Position numbers and translations under genes: made by a program. Positions 22,824 through 38,665 of a stretch of 64,000 bases of DNA are shown in pieces (position 1 is the stretch's first letter; every line of letters begins with the position of its first letter). Origin of the DNA: Spiroplasma endosymbiont of Nebria brevicollis. GTDB lineage: Bacteria > Bacillota_I > Bacilli_A > Mycoplasmatales > VBWQ01. The notes below the pieces were generated by a model, which was not told where the DNA came from, did not search any database, and worked only from the letters and a program-made list of their open reading frames with translations. Location: assembly GCF_964030895.1 (NCBI RefSeq), contig NZ_OZ034986.1, positions 124,001 to 188,000 on the forward strand, read 5' to 3'.

Positions 22824-24758
22824 ATGAAAATTAATGTAAATACACTAGATGGTAAATTAAAATCTTATCATTTAGACCAACCTGTCACTGGTTATGAATT
22901 ATTATTGAAAGATGATGCTAAGCAAGCAGCTTCGATCATTGCTTTCACATTGAATGGTCAATTAAAAGATTTACACTGAAAAATTAAAGAAGATGCTGAA
23001 GTTAAATTTGTTACTAAAAATGAAACTTTAGGCTGAACAGTTTTAAACTATGGTTGCGCCATGGTTTTAGCACATGCTATTAAAATTATGTACCCAAAAG
23101 CATTAATTACTGTTGCTAAAACCAATGATGATGGTTTCTATTTAGATTTTGACTACAGTACTCGTTTAACAAACGAAGATTTAGTTAAAATTGAAAAACA
23201 AATGCATGAATTATTAAAAAATAATTTAACTGTTGCTCGAGTTTGTCAAACCCAAGTTGAGTCATTAAAAAGTCATAGTGAAAATCCGTTTGCTTTAGAA
23301 TATATTAAATTAAATCATGTTAATGGTTTAAAATGCTCATACTTGGTAGACAATAAAACCTTAGTAGTTGCTTCGGGAGTTGCCATTAATGAAACAAAGT
23401 CGATGAAAGCTTTTAAATTATTAAATATTACTGGTGCTTATTGATTAGGTAATGATAAAAACAAACAATTACAAAGAATTACTGGCATTTGTCACTATTC
23501 AAAAGACCAACTACAAGCAGTAATTAAAGATATTGAAGACCGTAAAAATCGTGATCATCGTAAATTAGGGAAAGAATTAAATATTTTTACCTTCAACGAT
23601 GATTGTGGAAAAGGATTACCAATCTTTTTACCTAATGGGATGATGATTAAAAAAATTTTACAAAGTTATTTACGTGAACAAGAATTCAAATGAGAATATC
23701 AAGAAGTAGCAACACCAGTTTTAGGTTCAGTTGAACTTTATAAAAAAACTGGTCACTGAGACCACTATCGTGAGAATATGTTTAGTCCGACTGAAAAAGA
23801 AGGCGAACAGTTAGTATTACGACCAATGACTTGTCCACATCATTGTATGATTTATAAAAGTGTGCCTCGTAGTTATCGTGATTTACCATTGCGCTTAAGT
23901 GAACATGCTTTACTATATCGTTATGAAGCAAGTGGTGCTTTAACTGGCTTAGAACGTGTTCGTAGTATGGAATTAACTGATTCACATATCTTTGTGCGTC
24001 GTGACCAAATGAAAGAAGAATTCAAACGCTGTTATCAATTAATTGCTGAAGTTTTAAAAACTTTAAATATTAAAATTGATTACTTATCATTATCATTACG
24101 TGACCCTGCTGATAAAGAAAAATATTTTAATGATAATAAAATGTGAGTTGAAGCAGAAACAGCATTACGTGAAGTATTGGATGAATTAAAGTTAGACTAT
24201 AAACCGATGATTGGTGAAGCTGCCTTTTATGGTCCTAAGTTTGATGTTCAAATTAAAACAGCACTAGGTCATGAAATTACTATCTCTACTATTCAGTTTG
24301 ACTTTTTGTTACCAAGAAAGTTTAATTTAACTTATATTGACCAAAACAATCACGAAGTTAACCCAGTTATTGTCCACCGTGGTTTAATTGGTACTTACGA
24401 ACGTTTTATTGCGACACTGTTAGAACAAACAAAAGGGGTATTCCCACTATGACTATCTCCAACCCAAATTGCTATTTTACCAATTAATGATACTCAACCG
24501 ATGTTAGAATATGCTAATCTGATTCATGAAACATGTAAGCAAAATAATATTCGTACCGAAATCATTAGCAGTGGCACTATTAGTAAACGAATTGCTGAAG
24601 CACAAACCCAAAAAGTGCCTTATCAAATTGTTGTTGGACAAAAAGAATTGAATGATAATAAAATAAGTTATCGCCAATATGGACAAAAAGAAAGTTTCAC
24701 TAGTGATTTAATATCATTTTTGAAATTATTAGTAAAACAAGTTAATGATAAAAAATAA
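22824..24758 (+). CDS. thrS: threonyl-tRNA synthetase with degenerate editing site (644 aa)
   Basis: Charges tRNA-Thr. Domains in order: TGS (1-65), editing domain N2 (~70-225), class II core (~240-530) with motif 2 in [11 protein letters not shown]-type zinc ligands, motif 3 [17 protein letters not shown], and anticodon domain (~540-644). The editing pocket has lost its residues: Y76 and M80 replace the HxxxH histidines, and V181, A183 and A187 replace the Asp, Cys and His of the second motif. Core residues are normal, so charging should work but serine editing should not. 79 bases after pyk; ribosome binding site is weak (TTAGGTAA). Confidence 0.94.
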
Positions 24759-25055
24759 AAACGATTTTATAATTAACTTTATAAATTAAATATAAGTTTT
24801 TGAAACTATTGCTTTATTTGCTATGAAGATTCTAAACAGGGTCTTACACGAAGTATAAAATAAATATTCATTAATCACAAATAAAATTTTTGTGCTTTCG
24901 TTAATTTTAATGATATTTTTTTAATTCATCAAAATAAAAATTTATTTTTTTTAAAATATATAAGTGTTATTTTTGGTAAAATTAACATTATTTATTGATA
25001 TTTTTATCAGTTTTTAAAATATAATAAAAATAATAATTATTTTATTAATTTTTAA
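24759..25055. other. gap between thrS and the rRNA promoter
   Basis: No gene seen. CACAAA/TTTGTG with following GCTTTCGTT at 24876-24899 is a weak terminator for thrS. The rest is extremely AT-rich, as expected upstream of an rRNA promoter (UP-element-like). Confidence 0.5.
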
Positions 25056-25084
25056 TTGACATTGTCTTTGCTTTTCTGTATTAT
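25056..25084 (+). promoter_or_regulatory. rRNA operon promoter
   Basis: TTGACA (25056-25061), 17-base spacer, TATTAT (25079-25084). It is preceded by an AT-only stretch and lies about 130 bases before mature 16S. Confidence 0.85.
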
Positions 25085-25130
25085 TCTTATTGTGACCAAA
25101 AACAAAGTGGTCGCAAACCAGAAAAAACGA

Positions 25131-25148
25131 TCTTTGAAAACTAAATAG
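25131..25148 (+). promoter_or_regulatory. rRNA leader boxA-like antitermination site
   Basis: TCTTTGAAAACTAAATAG is the classic leader element of low-GC rRNA operons. A related copy, TTCTTTAAAAACTGG, precedes 23S at about 26861. Confidence 0.7.
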
Positions 25149-25220
25149 AACAAGAATTAATCCGTCAATTTTTATTAAAAAATTAAATAAGTCAGACATC
25201 ATTCTTTTAACAAAAAACAA

Positions 25221-26745
<1,525 letters not shown>

Positions 26746-26940
26746 ATGGAGTTTAATTTCTTTCGAGAAATCAAGACAACAAGAAAAATCAGATGTGTGA
26801 CTTATTGGATTAATTTAATTGTTCTGTTTAGTTTTCAGGGATTGTTATCTCTGAGTAATTGTTCTTTAAAAACTGGATAATAGACATCTTTTAAAAAAAA
26901 TAAGATAAATTTTATCTTGCAATAGGATATTCTAAAAATA

Positions 26941-29872
<2,932 letters not shown>

Positions 29873-29953
29873 GATATTCTCTATTGCAAATCAAAAGTAA
29901 TCAAATTTAAAGATGTCTATTTCTAGTTTTTAGGGAGCAATTGCTGTAAACTA

Positions 29954-30059
29954 TTTGGTGTCAATGGCGGAGTGGTCACACCTGTTCCCATCTCGAACAC
30001 AGCAGTTAAGCATTCCAGCGGCGAAAATACCAGTAATGGGAAAATAGCACGATGCCAAA
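29954..30059 (+). rRNA. rrf: 5S ribosomal RNA
   Basis: Terminal stem TTTGGTGTC/GATGCCAAA encloses the typical CCCATCTCGAACACAG segment. 106 bases, as in mollicutes. Last gene of the rRNA operon. Confidence 0.93.
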
Positions 30060-30078
30060 TTTTTTATTATTTTTTTAC

Positions 30079-30112
30079 AAATCTTAATTTTAAACATTAA
30101 GATTTTTTTATT
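30079..30112 (+). terminator. rRNA operon terminator
   Basis: AAATCTTAAT pairs with ATTAAGATTT, followed by seven T. Confidence 0.85.
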
Positions 30113-30253
30113 TTAAAAAATTATAATCAATAAAGAATGCATGAATACTCATAGTTTGTATTATTAATGAAAAAATACAAAAAAATGTTAATATATAGTA
30201 TATAATTATGAATTTTTTATATTTTCTTTAAAAATACAAAGGGTGAGATTAAG

Positions 30254-30349
30254 ATGAGCCAAAATAAAAAAGGATTTTTACATCCTTTTATTAAGTATTT
30301 AATTGAGAGTAAACAATTGGAAATTATTATTGAAGAATATCCAACATAA
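30254..30349 (+). CDS. 31-aa small protein or gene remnant
   Basis: Ribosome binding site GGGTGAGA, then ATG: MSQNKKGFLHPFIKYLIESK... ending at TAA 30347-30349. The frame continues for nine codons (SEEIIAVTD) to a second stop, so a longer protein may have been truncated by one base change. A hairpin terminator follows. Unknown function; it could equally be a real micro-protein. Confidence 0.4.
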   Translation: MSQNKKGFLHPFIKYLIESKQLEIIIEEYPT

Positions 30350-30404
30350 TCTGAAGAAATTATTGCAGTAACTGATTAGTTGGATATTAAATTTAGTTTG
30401 TTTT

Positions 30405-30440
30405 AAATCACTTATTTTCTCAACGATTGATAAGTGATTT
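30405..30440 (+). terminator. hairpin terminator after the small gene
   Basis: AAATCACTTAT (30405-30415) pairs with ATAAGTGATTT (30430-30440), followed by TTAGTTTATT. Confidence 0.75.
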
Positions 30441-30479
30441 TTAGTTTATTACAAGTTCTAGTTTTAAAACAAAAAAGTA

Positions 30480-30507
30480 TTGCAATTTGTGGAAAATTTA
30501 CTATAAT
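30480..30507 (+). promoter_or_regulatory. infC operon promoter
   Basis: TTGCAA (30480-30485), 16-base spacer, TATAAT (30502-30507). Confidence 0.75.
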
Positions 30508-30529
30508 AATATATGACATAAAGAAAGTA

Positions 30530-30655
30530 GTATTTTACACTCACCTGATAACTAAGTTGTTATAGGTTCAATGCTTTACAGATCTTATTTATATAAAAAT
30601 AAGTTACTTTGTAATGGTGAGTGTGCTCTTTAGGCACACTTTTATTTATGTATCT
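30530..30655 (+). promoter_or_regulatory. L20-type autoregulatory leader with attenuator
   Basis: Between the promoter and infC, CACTCACC (about 30538) can pair at long range with GGTGAGTG (about 30616). A terminator hairpin GTGTGCT-CTTTA-GGCACAC with a following TTTTATTTA run lies just before infC. In Firmicutes, L20 binds such a leader to control infC-rpmI-rplT; the same gene order follows here. The assignment is from layout and pairing, not a covariance search. Confidence 0.65.
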
Positions 30656-30672
30656 ATCTAAAGGAGGTATGT

Positions 30673-31212
30673 ATGGCTATTAAAAATAATGACGATTTAT
30701 GAAATAGCAATATTCCTTATGAAAGTTTAATCATTGGTAACAATGGTACTAATTATGGATTAATGAGGAGACCCGATGCTTTACGCAAAGCTGAAGAATT
30801 AGGATTTGATATATTATGTATTTCACCAAATGCTCGCCCTCCTGTTTGTAGAATGTATAAATTTGATAAGTATCGCTTTGAACAACAACAAAAAGAAAAG
30901 GAAGCTAAAAAGGCACAAAAGGCCACAATTTCTGAAGAAAAAGAAATTCGTTTAAGTGCTGTTATAGGTGATCATGATATACAAACTAAGGCTAAAAATG
31001 CCCGAAAGTTTTTAAATGATGGAAGCAAAGTAAAAGTTACTTTAAAATATCGTGGTCGTGAAAACTCTAATCCTGAGATTGGCAAAGAAGTTATTATGAA
31101 GTTTTACAAAGAATTAGAAGATATTTGTATTTATGATAAAAGTTTTGATAAAAAAGAAAAAAACATACAAACTATTTATTTATTTCCAAAAAAGAAAAGT
31201 CAAGAAAATTAA
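30673..31212 (+). CDS. infC: translation initiation factor IF-3 (179 aa)
   Basis: Binds the 30S subunit and checks start-codon/fMet-tRNA pairing. N-terminal part has [21 protein letters not shown] and [18 protein letters not shown]; the C-terminal part has [23 protein letters not shown] and [11 protein letters not shown]. The start with AAGGAGGT gives the normal length. First gene of infC-rpmI-rplT. Confidence 0.96.
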
Positions 31213-31225
31213 AAAGGAGAAAAAT

Positions 31226-31420
31226 ATGCCAAAAATGAAAACAAAAAAGGCCATTAAAAAGCGTATTAAAATTACCGGAACTGGCAAAATTATGTGTGGT
31301 ACAGCTGGTGTTTCTCACTTAGCACAAAATAAAACAACAAAACAAAAACGTCAAGCTCGTGGGTGAGGTCTAGTTGATGCAACCGACTATAGACGTTGAA
31401 AAAAAATTAAGATATCTTAA
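31226..31420 (+). CDS. rpmI: ribosomal protein L35 (64 aa)
   Basis: Small basic protein of the large subunit. [20 protein letters not shown] is the family N-terminus; [16 protein letters not shown] follows. Three Trp codons are TGA, so the gene looks truncated under the standard code. AAAAGGAG binding site 13 bases after infC. Confidence 0.95.
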
Positions 31421-31435
31421 GAAAGGTGACATAAA

Positions 31436-31792
31436 ATGGCTCGAGTTAAAGGTGGTTATACAACTAATCATCGTCGTAAAAAAATATTAAAATTAGCTAA
31501 AGGATACTATGGAGCAAAACATACTCTATACCGTACAGCCAATGAACAAGTTATGAATTCCCTTGCGTATGCTTACCGTGACCGTAAGAATCGTAAACGC
31601 GAATTCCGTAAACTTTGAATTACTAGAATTAATGCTGCTGTTCGTAATTATGATTTATCATACTCACGTTTTATTGACGGTTTGAATAAAGCAAATATTA
31701 ATTTAAATCGTAAAATATTATCAGAATTAGCAATTAATCAACCAGAAGAATTTGAAAAATTAGTTATTGCATCTAAAGCTGCTTTAGCATAA
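31436..31792 (+). CDS. rplT: ribosomal protein L20 (118 aa)
   Basis: Early 50S assembly protein and likely regulator of this operon. [39 protein letters not shown] and the C-terminal [10 protein letters not shown] segment are typical. AAAGGTGA binding site, 15 bases after rpmI. Confidence 0.97.
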
Positions 31793-31805
31793 TAAACAAA
31801 TTATT

Positions 31806-31842
31806 AGCAAAATGCTTCTCTGTTATAGAGAAGCATTTTGCT
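31806..31842 (+). terminator. terminator of the infC operon
   Basis: Perfect 16-bp stem: 31806-31821 with 31827-31842, loop GTTAT, then TAGTTTTTAAT. Confidence 0.9.
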
Positions 31843-32020
31843 TAGTTTTTAATTAATGATTATTAGGAAAAAAAATAATATCTCATTTCGGGGCGCAGGA
31901 ATATACTTATTAGTATTTATTCTTTATATCTAAAAGTTTGTGTTTTTGTGTTATAGTATTATTATTAATAAAATTTAATTTATTAATAAGTGGAAATTAT
32001 AAAAAATATTTGGAGGCTGT

Positions 32021-32884
32021 ATGAGCTTGAATATACTTGGGTTTTTTGTTGGTAACCCACAAGATATTATTAATCCTTTGTTTGGAATGTATTATTGAAT
32101 TGGTTTAGTTTTTTCAATATCTTTTATTGGAAGTTTATTTGTTTTAAAAAAATTTTACGCTAACTTAAGCAAACATTATAGTTTTAAGTGTAGTTTAGGA
32201 ATTTTTCAATTAGTTTTATATGTCGGTTTTTATGTTGTTCATGGCCTTAATGATAATAATTATAACTGATATAATTATTATCCATTTCAACTCTGCTCAG
32301 TGCTAAATATTACTAGTGGTTTATTATTAATTATTCCAATTCAAGGAATGTTTAATGTTACATTTCCTTTAATTGGTCCAGTTCTTTTAGCATTCTTATT
32401 TCCAGATAGCAGTAAGTGAGTATTTGGACCACAACATTTCTTATATTGAAATTATTATATTATTCACACTATTATTATTTTTTCTTATTTATATTTATAT
32501 CTATATGGTCATGTTCAGTATGACAAAACTTATATCAAAAAAAGTATTTTATACATCACAATGTTTGGAGCAGGTGTCTTTATTTTTAATTCATCATTTG
32601 GTACTAACTACTTATTTATTGGTAGTCAAGGTTATACAGCAAGCATTGGTAAACAGACATTAGATACTTCAGTTTGAATACCAATGCTCCGCTTTGCATT
32701 TATGTTTGTAGTAGGTATTAGTTTATTATGTTTAACTTATCTCTTTATTATTAAAATCTTATTACCATTTTATTTAGACAAGGGAACAGAAGTTAACCCA
32801 CTTCATGAAAATAAAAAAAACTTAATTCAAAAAATTCATAGTTTTATCAAATCAATTAAGCTTAAAAATACAATAAGATCATAA
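32021..32884 (+). CDS. YwaF/TMEM164-like integral membrane protein (287 aa)
   Basis: About seven hydrophobic helices. The YYPFQLCSVLNI segment in the third helix region resembles the [LP]..LC.. motif of the TIGR02206 (YwaF, TP0381) membrane family, and FGTNYLFIGSQG fits its conserved NY-loop. The related eukaryotic TMEM164 is an acyltransferase, but that activity should not be carried over here without test. Binding site TGGAGG. Followed closely by the dUTPase gene. Family call is tentative. Confidence 0.6.
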
Positions 32885-32916
32885 TTATTTACTAAAAATT
32901 AGAAGGTGAACCAACT

Positions 32917-33420
32917 ATGTTAAACCAAGAGCAATTTACAACCATTATTAACTTACAGCGTGCATTAGATAACAAAATTATTACAACAAGAAGTGTTAGT
33001 GAAAGTAGTACTTTAACTGCACGCTTTTTAGCTTTATTAGTTGAATTAGCCGAATTTGCTAATGAACAACGATGCTTCAAATATTGAAGTTTAAAACCAA
33101 GTTCTGCTAAGAATGTGATGTTAGAAGAATATATTGATGGATTGCATTTTATTATCAGTATTGCTAATAGTTTAAATATTGATTTTAAAAAATATCACTT
33201 TATAGAGCAAGATAATGAATCAGAACTTACTCTACTTTTTATCAATTTATTTGCTAGTGTTACTACATTTTTCACATCAAAAACTAATGAAGACTTCTAT
33301 CAATTATTAAATTTTTATTTTTCAATTGCCAAAAGATGTGAATTTACTAATAATGATATTATTACTAGCTATCTTACTAAAAATAAAATAAATCATTTAC
33401 GACAATCCCAAAATTATTAA
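32917..33420 (+). CDS. dut: dimeric all-alpha dUTPase (167 aa)
   Basis: Hydrolyses dUTP to dUMP, keeping uracil out of DNA. It belongs to the dimeric MazG-like class rather than the trimeric one: metal-binding helices FLALLVELAEFANEQRCFKYW and LEEYIDGLHFIISIA carry the ELxE and ExxD patterns, with a KYWS segment between them. Length fits the Firmicute form. AAGGTGA binding site. Confidence 0.85.
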
Positions 33421-33479
33421 GAATAAAAAAGGAATTTAATTTGGAATAAGGTAAGTATTAGTAAGAAAGGAATTTTAAA

Positions 33480-34169
33480 ATGGCTATTGTTAAAACTTTT
33501 AATTATGACAATACACAATGAGAATATATAATTACGTATAAACAACAAAAGCATATGTATTTAAAAGTTCGTAATGATAAAATTCTTGTTAGCGTCCCAT
33601 TTTTTATGCAAGAAAAATTAGTTGAAGATTTTATTATCAAAAGTTTACCAAAAATTACAAAGAATAAAGTAGTAAAAGAACGTAATCTGGTTATTAATGG
33701 TCAAGATGATTACGTTTACTTTTTAAATGAAAAATACCCTATCTTTATTAAGTATCATTCTCAAAAAACAGCAATTAATTTTGATTATCCGCAATTAGTT
33801 ATATTTACTAAGTTACAAGATTGAAAACAAATCCAAATAAAAATTGAAATATTTTTAAGAAAGGAAGCGTTGGCAATTTTTATGAGTCGTTTGCAATATT
33901 GGTCACAAATTATGGGTATTGACTTTAATACGCTTAAAATTCGCTCAATGGTTAGTAAATGGGGAATTTGTCAACCAATTGCAAAAATAATTACACTTAA
34001 TTACAAATTAATTCACTATAGTTATGACATTATTGATTATGTTATCATTCATGAACTAGCTCATATTGTTCATGGTCACCACCAAAAATCTTTTTGAAAC
34101 TATGTTATGCAATTTTGCCCTAAGTATCAAGATTGTCAAAAATTTTTAAAACAAAATAGGGGTTGCTAA
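33480..34169 (+). CDS. YgjP/DUF45-type zinc metallopeptidase-like protein (229 aa)
   Basis: The C-terminal half has the family pattern: SMVSKWGICQ (usually RWGSC), ITLNYKLIHY, and the zinc site VIIHELAHIVHGHHQKSFW with HExxH read as HELAH and the third ligand His a few residues on. The N-terminal half (1-115) is beta-rich and unassigned. The stop overlaps the start of the methyltransferase gene (TAATG), so the two are coupled. Substrate unknown. Confidence 0.75.
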
Positions 34170-34948
34170 TGAAGCAAATAATGTCACTTAAAAATCCCCT
34201 AATTCAAGACTTAGTATTATTGCACAATAAAAAATATCGTGATACAAAACAATTGTTTTTAATTGAAGGAGACCATTTAATTACTGTTGCCTTTAGTCAA
34301 AAGCAATTAACAACAATATTGATAGATGAAAAATATTACAATAAATTTGATGAATTATTGAAAGCTTGTGATGGTGTTGATGTTATTCTTATTAATGAGA
34401 TGATTATTAAAAAATTGTCACAAAATAAATCACCACAACCTTTAATTGGACTATGTACCATGAAAAAAGTTAATACTTATTTAACTAATAATAATATTAT
34501 TATGATTGATACCATTCAAGACCCAGGTAATTTAGGGAATATTCTGCGAAGTGCGGTTGCTTTTAATATTTCTGAAATTTACTTATCACAAGGTAGTGTT
34601 GATCTATATAATCATAAGGTAATTAGTGCAAGTCAAGGAGCAATTTTTTATAGTAATGTTTATTATGAAGAATTTGAACAGTTGTTAACAAAATTAAAGG
34701 ACAAACAATATAAAATTTATGGAACATTTTTACACGAACCTAATACTACTAAATTAAATAAAATTACTTTTTCTGGTAAAACCGCTCTACTATTTGGTAA
34801 TGAAGGGCAAGGTATCAATGACAAGTATAAAAGTTATATTGATACTAACATGATTATTAAAACTACGTCTAATGTAGAATCACTAAACCTTGCAACAAGT
34901 ATTGCCATTGTAATATATTGCTTATTTGTTAGTAATATATTAAAATAA
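34169..34948 (+). CDS. TrmH/SpoU-family RNA 2'-O-methyltransferase (259 aa)
   Basis: SAM-dependent SPOUT enzyme acting on rRNA or tRNA ribose. The three motifs are visible: QDPGNLGNILRSAVAF, LLFGNEGQGI, and ESLNLATSIAIVIY with the knot. The N-terminal ~95 residues form the substrate-binding L30-like domain. The ATG at 34169 is preferred over an in-frame TTG at 34163 because AGGGG precedes it. It sits before pheS, as often in Firmicutes. Confidence 0.88.
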   Translation: MKQIMSLKNPLIQDLVLLHNKKYRDTKQLFLIEGDHLITVAFSQKQLTTILIDEKYYNKFDELLKACDGVDVILINEMIIKKLSQNKSPQPLIGLCTMKKVNTYLTNNNIIMIDTIQDPGNLGNILRSAVAFNISEIYLSQGSVDLYNHKVISASQGAIFYSNVYYEEFEQLLTKLKDKQYKIYGTFLHEPNTTKLNKITFSGKTALLFGNEGQGINDKYKSYIDTNMIIKTTSNVESLNLATSIAIVIYCLFVSNILK

Positions 34949-34998
34949 AGGTGATTTATAAAATATAAACAGTAGAGAAGAACATTTGGAGGTATATA

Positions 34999-36063
<1,065 letters not shown>

Positions 36064-36078
36064 AGAGAGGAGTATATA

Positions 36079-38487
36079 ATGACCATTTCACGTAAGATAA
36101 TCTCACAATGATTAGATATTAGTAGTATTAAAGATAAAGAAATTATTATTGCTTTAAATAGTTTAGGATTTGAAGTAGAACAAGTTAGAAACCTAGTTTT
36201 TACCAATACTAATTTAATAGTTGGCGAAATACTTAGAATTACAAAACATCCTAAGTCAAGTAAGTTAAATATATGCGAAGTAAGTTTGGGCAATAAAAGT
36301 ACAAATATTGTTTGTGGCGCTAGTAATGTTGCTGTTGGTAACAAAGTTGTTGTTGCCAAGATAGGTAGCACGCTAGCTAATGGTCTTACTATCACAAGTA
36401 GAACCATTCAAGATGTTGTTTCATCAGGAATGATTTGCTCATTAACAGAACTAGGAATTTTTGGCAATGTCCAGAATAAAGATGAAATATCAGGTATTAT
36501 TCATTTACCTAGTGATGCTGTTGTTGGCAATAATAATCCTTTACAATATTTAAAATTAGATGACACAATTTTTTTTATTGATTTAACTGTTAACCGTAGT
36601 GATTGTTTAGGAACTTATAGTATAGCGCGTGAACTTAGCGCTTATTTTAAAACCCCATTAAGGAATATGGGAATCAGTAATTTATCACTTTTAGATGAAA
36701 AGCCTCAAGTTTCCGTTGTTAATACTAAAATTCAAGCTTTAGCAACTTTAAAAATTCGTTTAAAACAAAATTCAACTAAATTAACACCAATGTGAATTAA
36801 AAGAACTTTACAACTTGTTAATATTGCTCCTAAAACTTTAGTTGAAGATGTTGTTAATTTAGTTATGTTAGAATTGGGTCAACCGATGATTACTTTTAAT
36901 GCTGAGTTATTGAAAGAGCCTTCAATTAATGTTTCTCCGAAATCATATCCAGAAGGCAGTTTAAAAATCGAAAAAGGAGATATAGTTATCCATGATAAGT
37001 TTTTAGCCTTTAGTGTTTTAGGAGTTAGTTATAAAATTGATTATGAAGTTAAGCCAAGTACCAAAGATATTTTTATTTTTTCCATTAATCCTAATGTTCA
37101 AACAATGATTGAACAAGTTAAACGTCATACTGTTATTAACAATATTTTTATTGAACGTTTAGTGAAACCAGTTGCTCCTAACTACTATATGATTGCCTTA
37201 CAACGTTATTTATTTATTTTAGATCAATTAAAAATTGAATATGAAATTCTTGGATTTAGTAACGATATTCCTTATAATATTCAAGAAAAATCACTTGTTT
37301 TAAATTATAATGATATTAATAAAATTTTAGGTTCTTGCTTAGAAATTAAAGATATCATTAATTATTTAACTGTTATTGGTTGCAAAGTTGAACTGGATGC
37401 CATTAATCATGAGTTACTAAAAATAACTGTTCCAGGCCACCGTAACGACTTAAATAATACTAATGATTTAAGTGAAGAAATTGCTAGAATTATTGGTTAT
37501 GATAATTTGCCAGTAGTAATGCCAGTATTTTATACTACCCAAAAACCACCTACAGTCTTAGAAACATTAATGGGAAATTGAAGAAATTATTTAATTAGTT
37601 ATGGTTTTAATCAAGTAAAAACTTACAGTTTAACAAGTAAAGAAAGTTTAACTGAATTTAATTTTTTTAATCATAAAAATCCAGTTAGTTTAAGCTCACC
37701 ATTAACTTCAACACGCGAAGTTATGCGTTTTAATTTAACAGATAGTCTATTAAAAATTTGCCAATATAATTATGCTCGCAAAGAAACTCAATTTAAAATT
37801 TTTACTGATGAAACTATTTATACTGGTGATGATGGTGATGATAATCATCATTTAGGATTAGTGGTTATGGGTGACTTTTTGCCAAAGTTTAGTATTAACA
37901 AATCTAATATTAATCCTTATCATGTCGTTAAAGGCTTCATTGATGGTTTTTTAAACAAGGTTATTCCTAGTGCTTCACAAAATATTATTTATAAACCTAA
38001 TAAAAACATTGCTATGCATCCATATTTAAGCGCTGATATTTTTTATGAACAAGAGCACATTGCTACTATTGGAGCATTGCATCCACAAACTGAAAAACAA
38101 ATGAATTTTGAAAAAATATTTTTAGCAGAAATTAATTGTACTAAATTAGCAGAAATTATTGTAGCATCTGAAAAAAATGTTACTAAGTTTAAACCATGAT
38201 CAAAATTTAATCCATTAAGTCGCGATATTTCTGCTATTGTTGGAATTAGTATCCAGTTTTCAGATATTAAATTTATGCTGTTAGACGAAAATATTGAGTT
38301 TCTTGAACAAATTATATTAATTGATTTTTACACTGATGATCATTTAAAATCTCAATTCCAACATTCTTTAACTTTTAATTTAAAATTCAATAGTAGTGAA
38401 AAACAATTAGATGAAGAAAAAATTAAACATTCAATAACAGCTGCCCAAAATCTCTTAAAAAACAAATTTAATGCTACTATTCGATAA
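36079..38487 (+). CDS. pheT: phenylalanyl-tRNA synthetase beta subunit, editing domain degenerate (802 aa)
   Basis: Structural and editing subunit. Order: B1, EMAP-like tRNA-binding domain (~45-150), B3/B4 editing region (~200-400), B5, catalytic-like core, and C-terminal FDX-ACB domain (~705-802). In B3/B4 the usual GQPLHAFD reads GQPMITFN (residues 267-274), the GIMGG turn reads VLGVSYK, and the SSxRFERGxDP segment reads NNIFIERLVKP; editing against Tyr is therefore probably lost. The rest is intact. 15 bases after pheS. Confidence 0.93.
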
Positions 38488-38525
38488 TAAAGTTAAGAAA
38501 GTAATAAAATTTTAAAGAAAGGGTC

Positions 38526-38656
38526 ACGTCTAAGTTGAACAAAACTTAGTAAGGAGACCTCTTTTTATGAGATAATATAGTAGTAGATAATTAAAAAATA
38601 CCCCACAAAAGGCATTTGAAACGCCAGAAATTAGGGTAATCATTCCAACTTAGAAG
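38526..38656 (+). mobile_element. IS30-type element with internal deletion (MITE-like remnant)
   Basis: The ends are inverted repeats: TCTAAGTTGAA at 38529-38539 and TTCCAACTTAGA near 38644-38654. Inside, an AAGGAG and ATG (38567) survive, and after a short junction the frame gives NTPQKAFETPEI, the C-terminal end typical of IS30-family transposases (NTPRKxLGxKTP). The central transposase is gone. It lies directly before the MATE gene. Confidence 0.55.
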
Positions 38657-38665
38657 TGATGTTAG

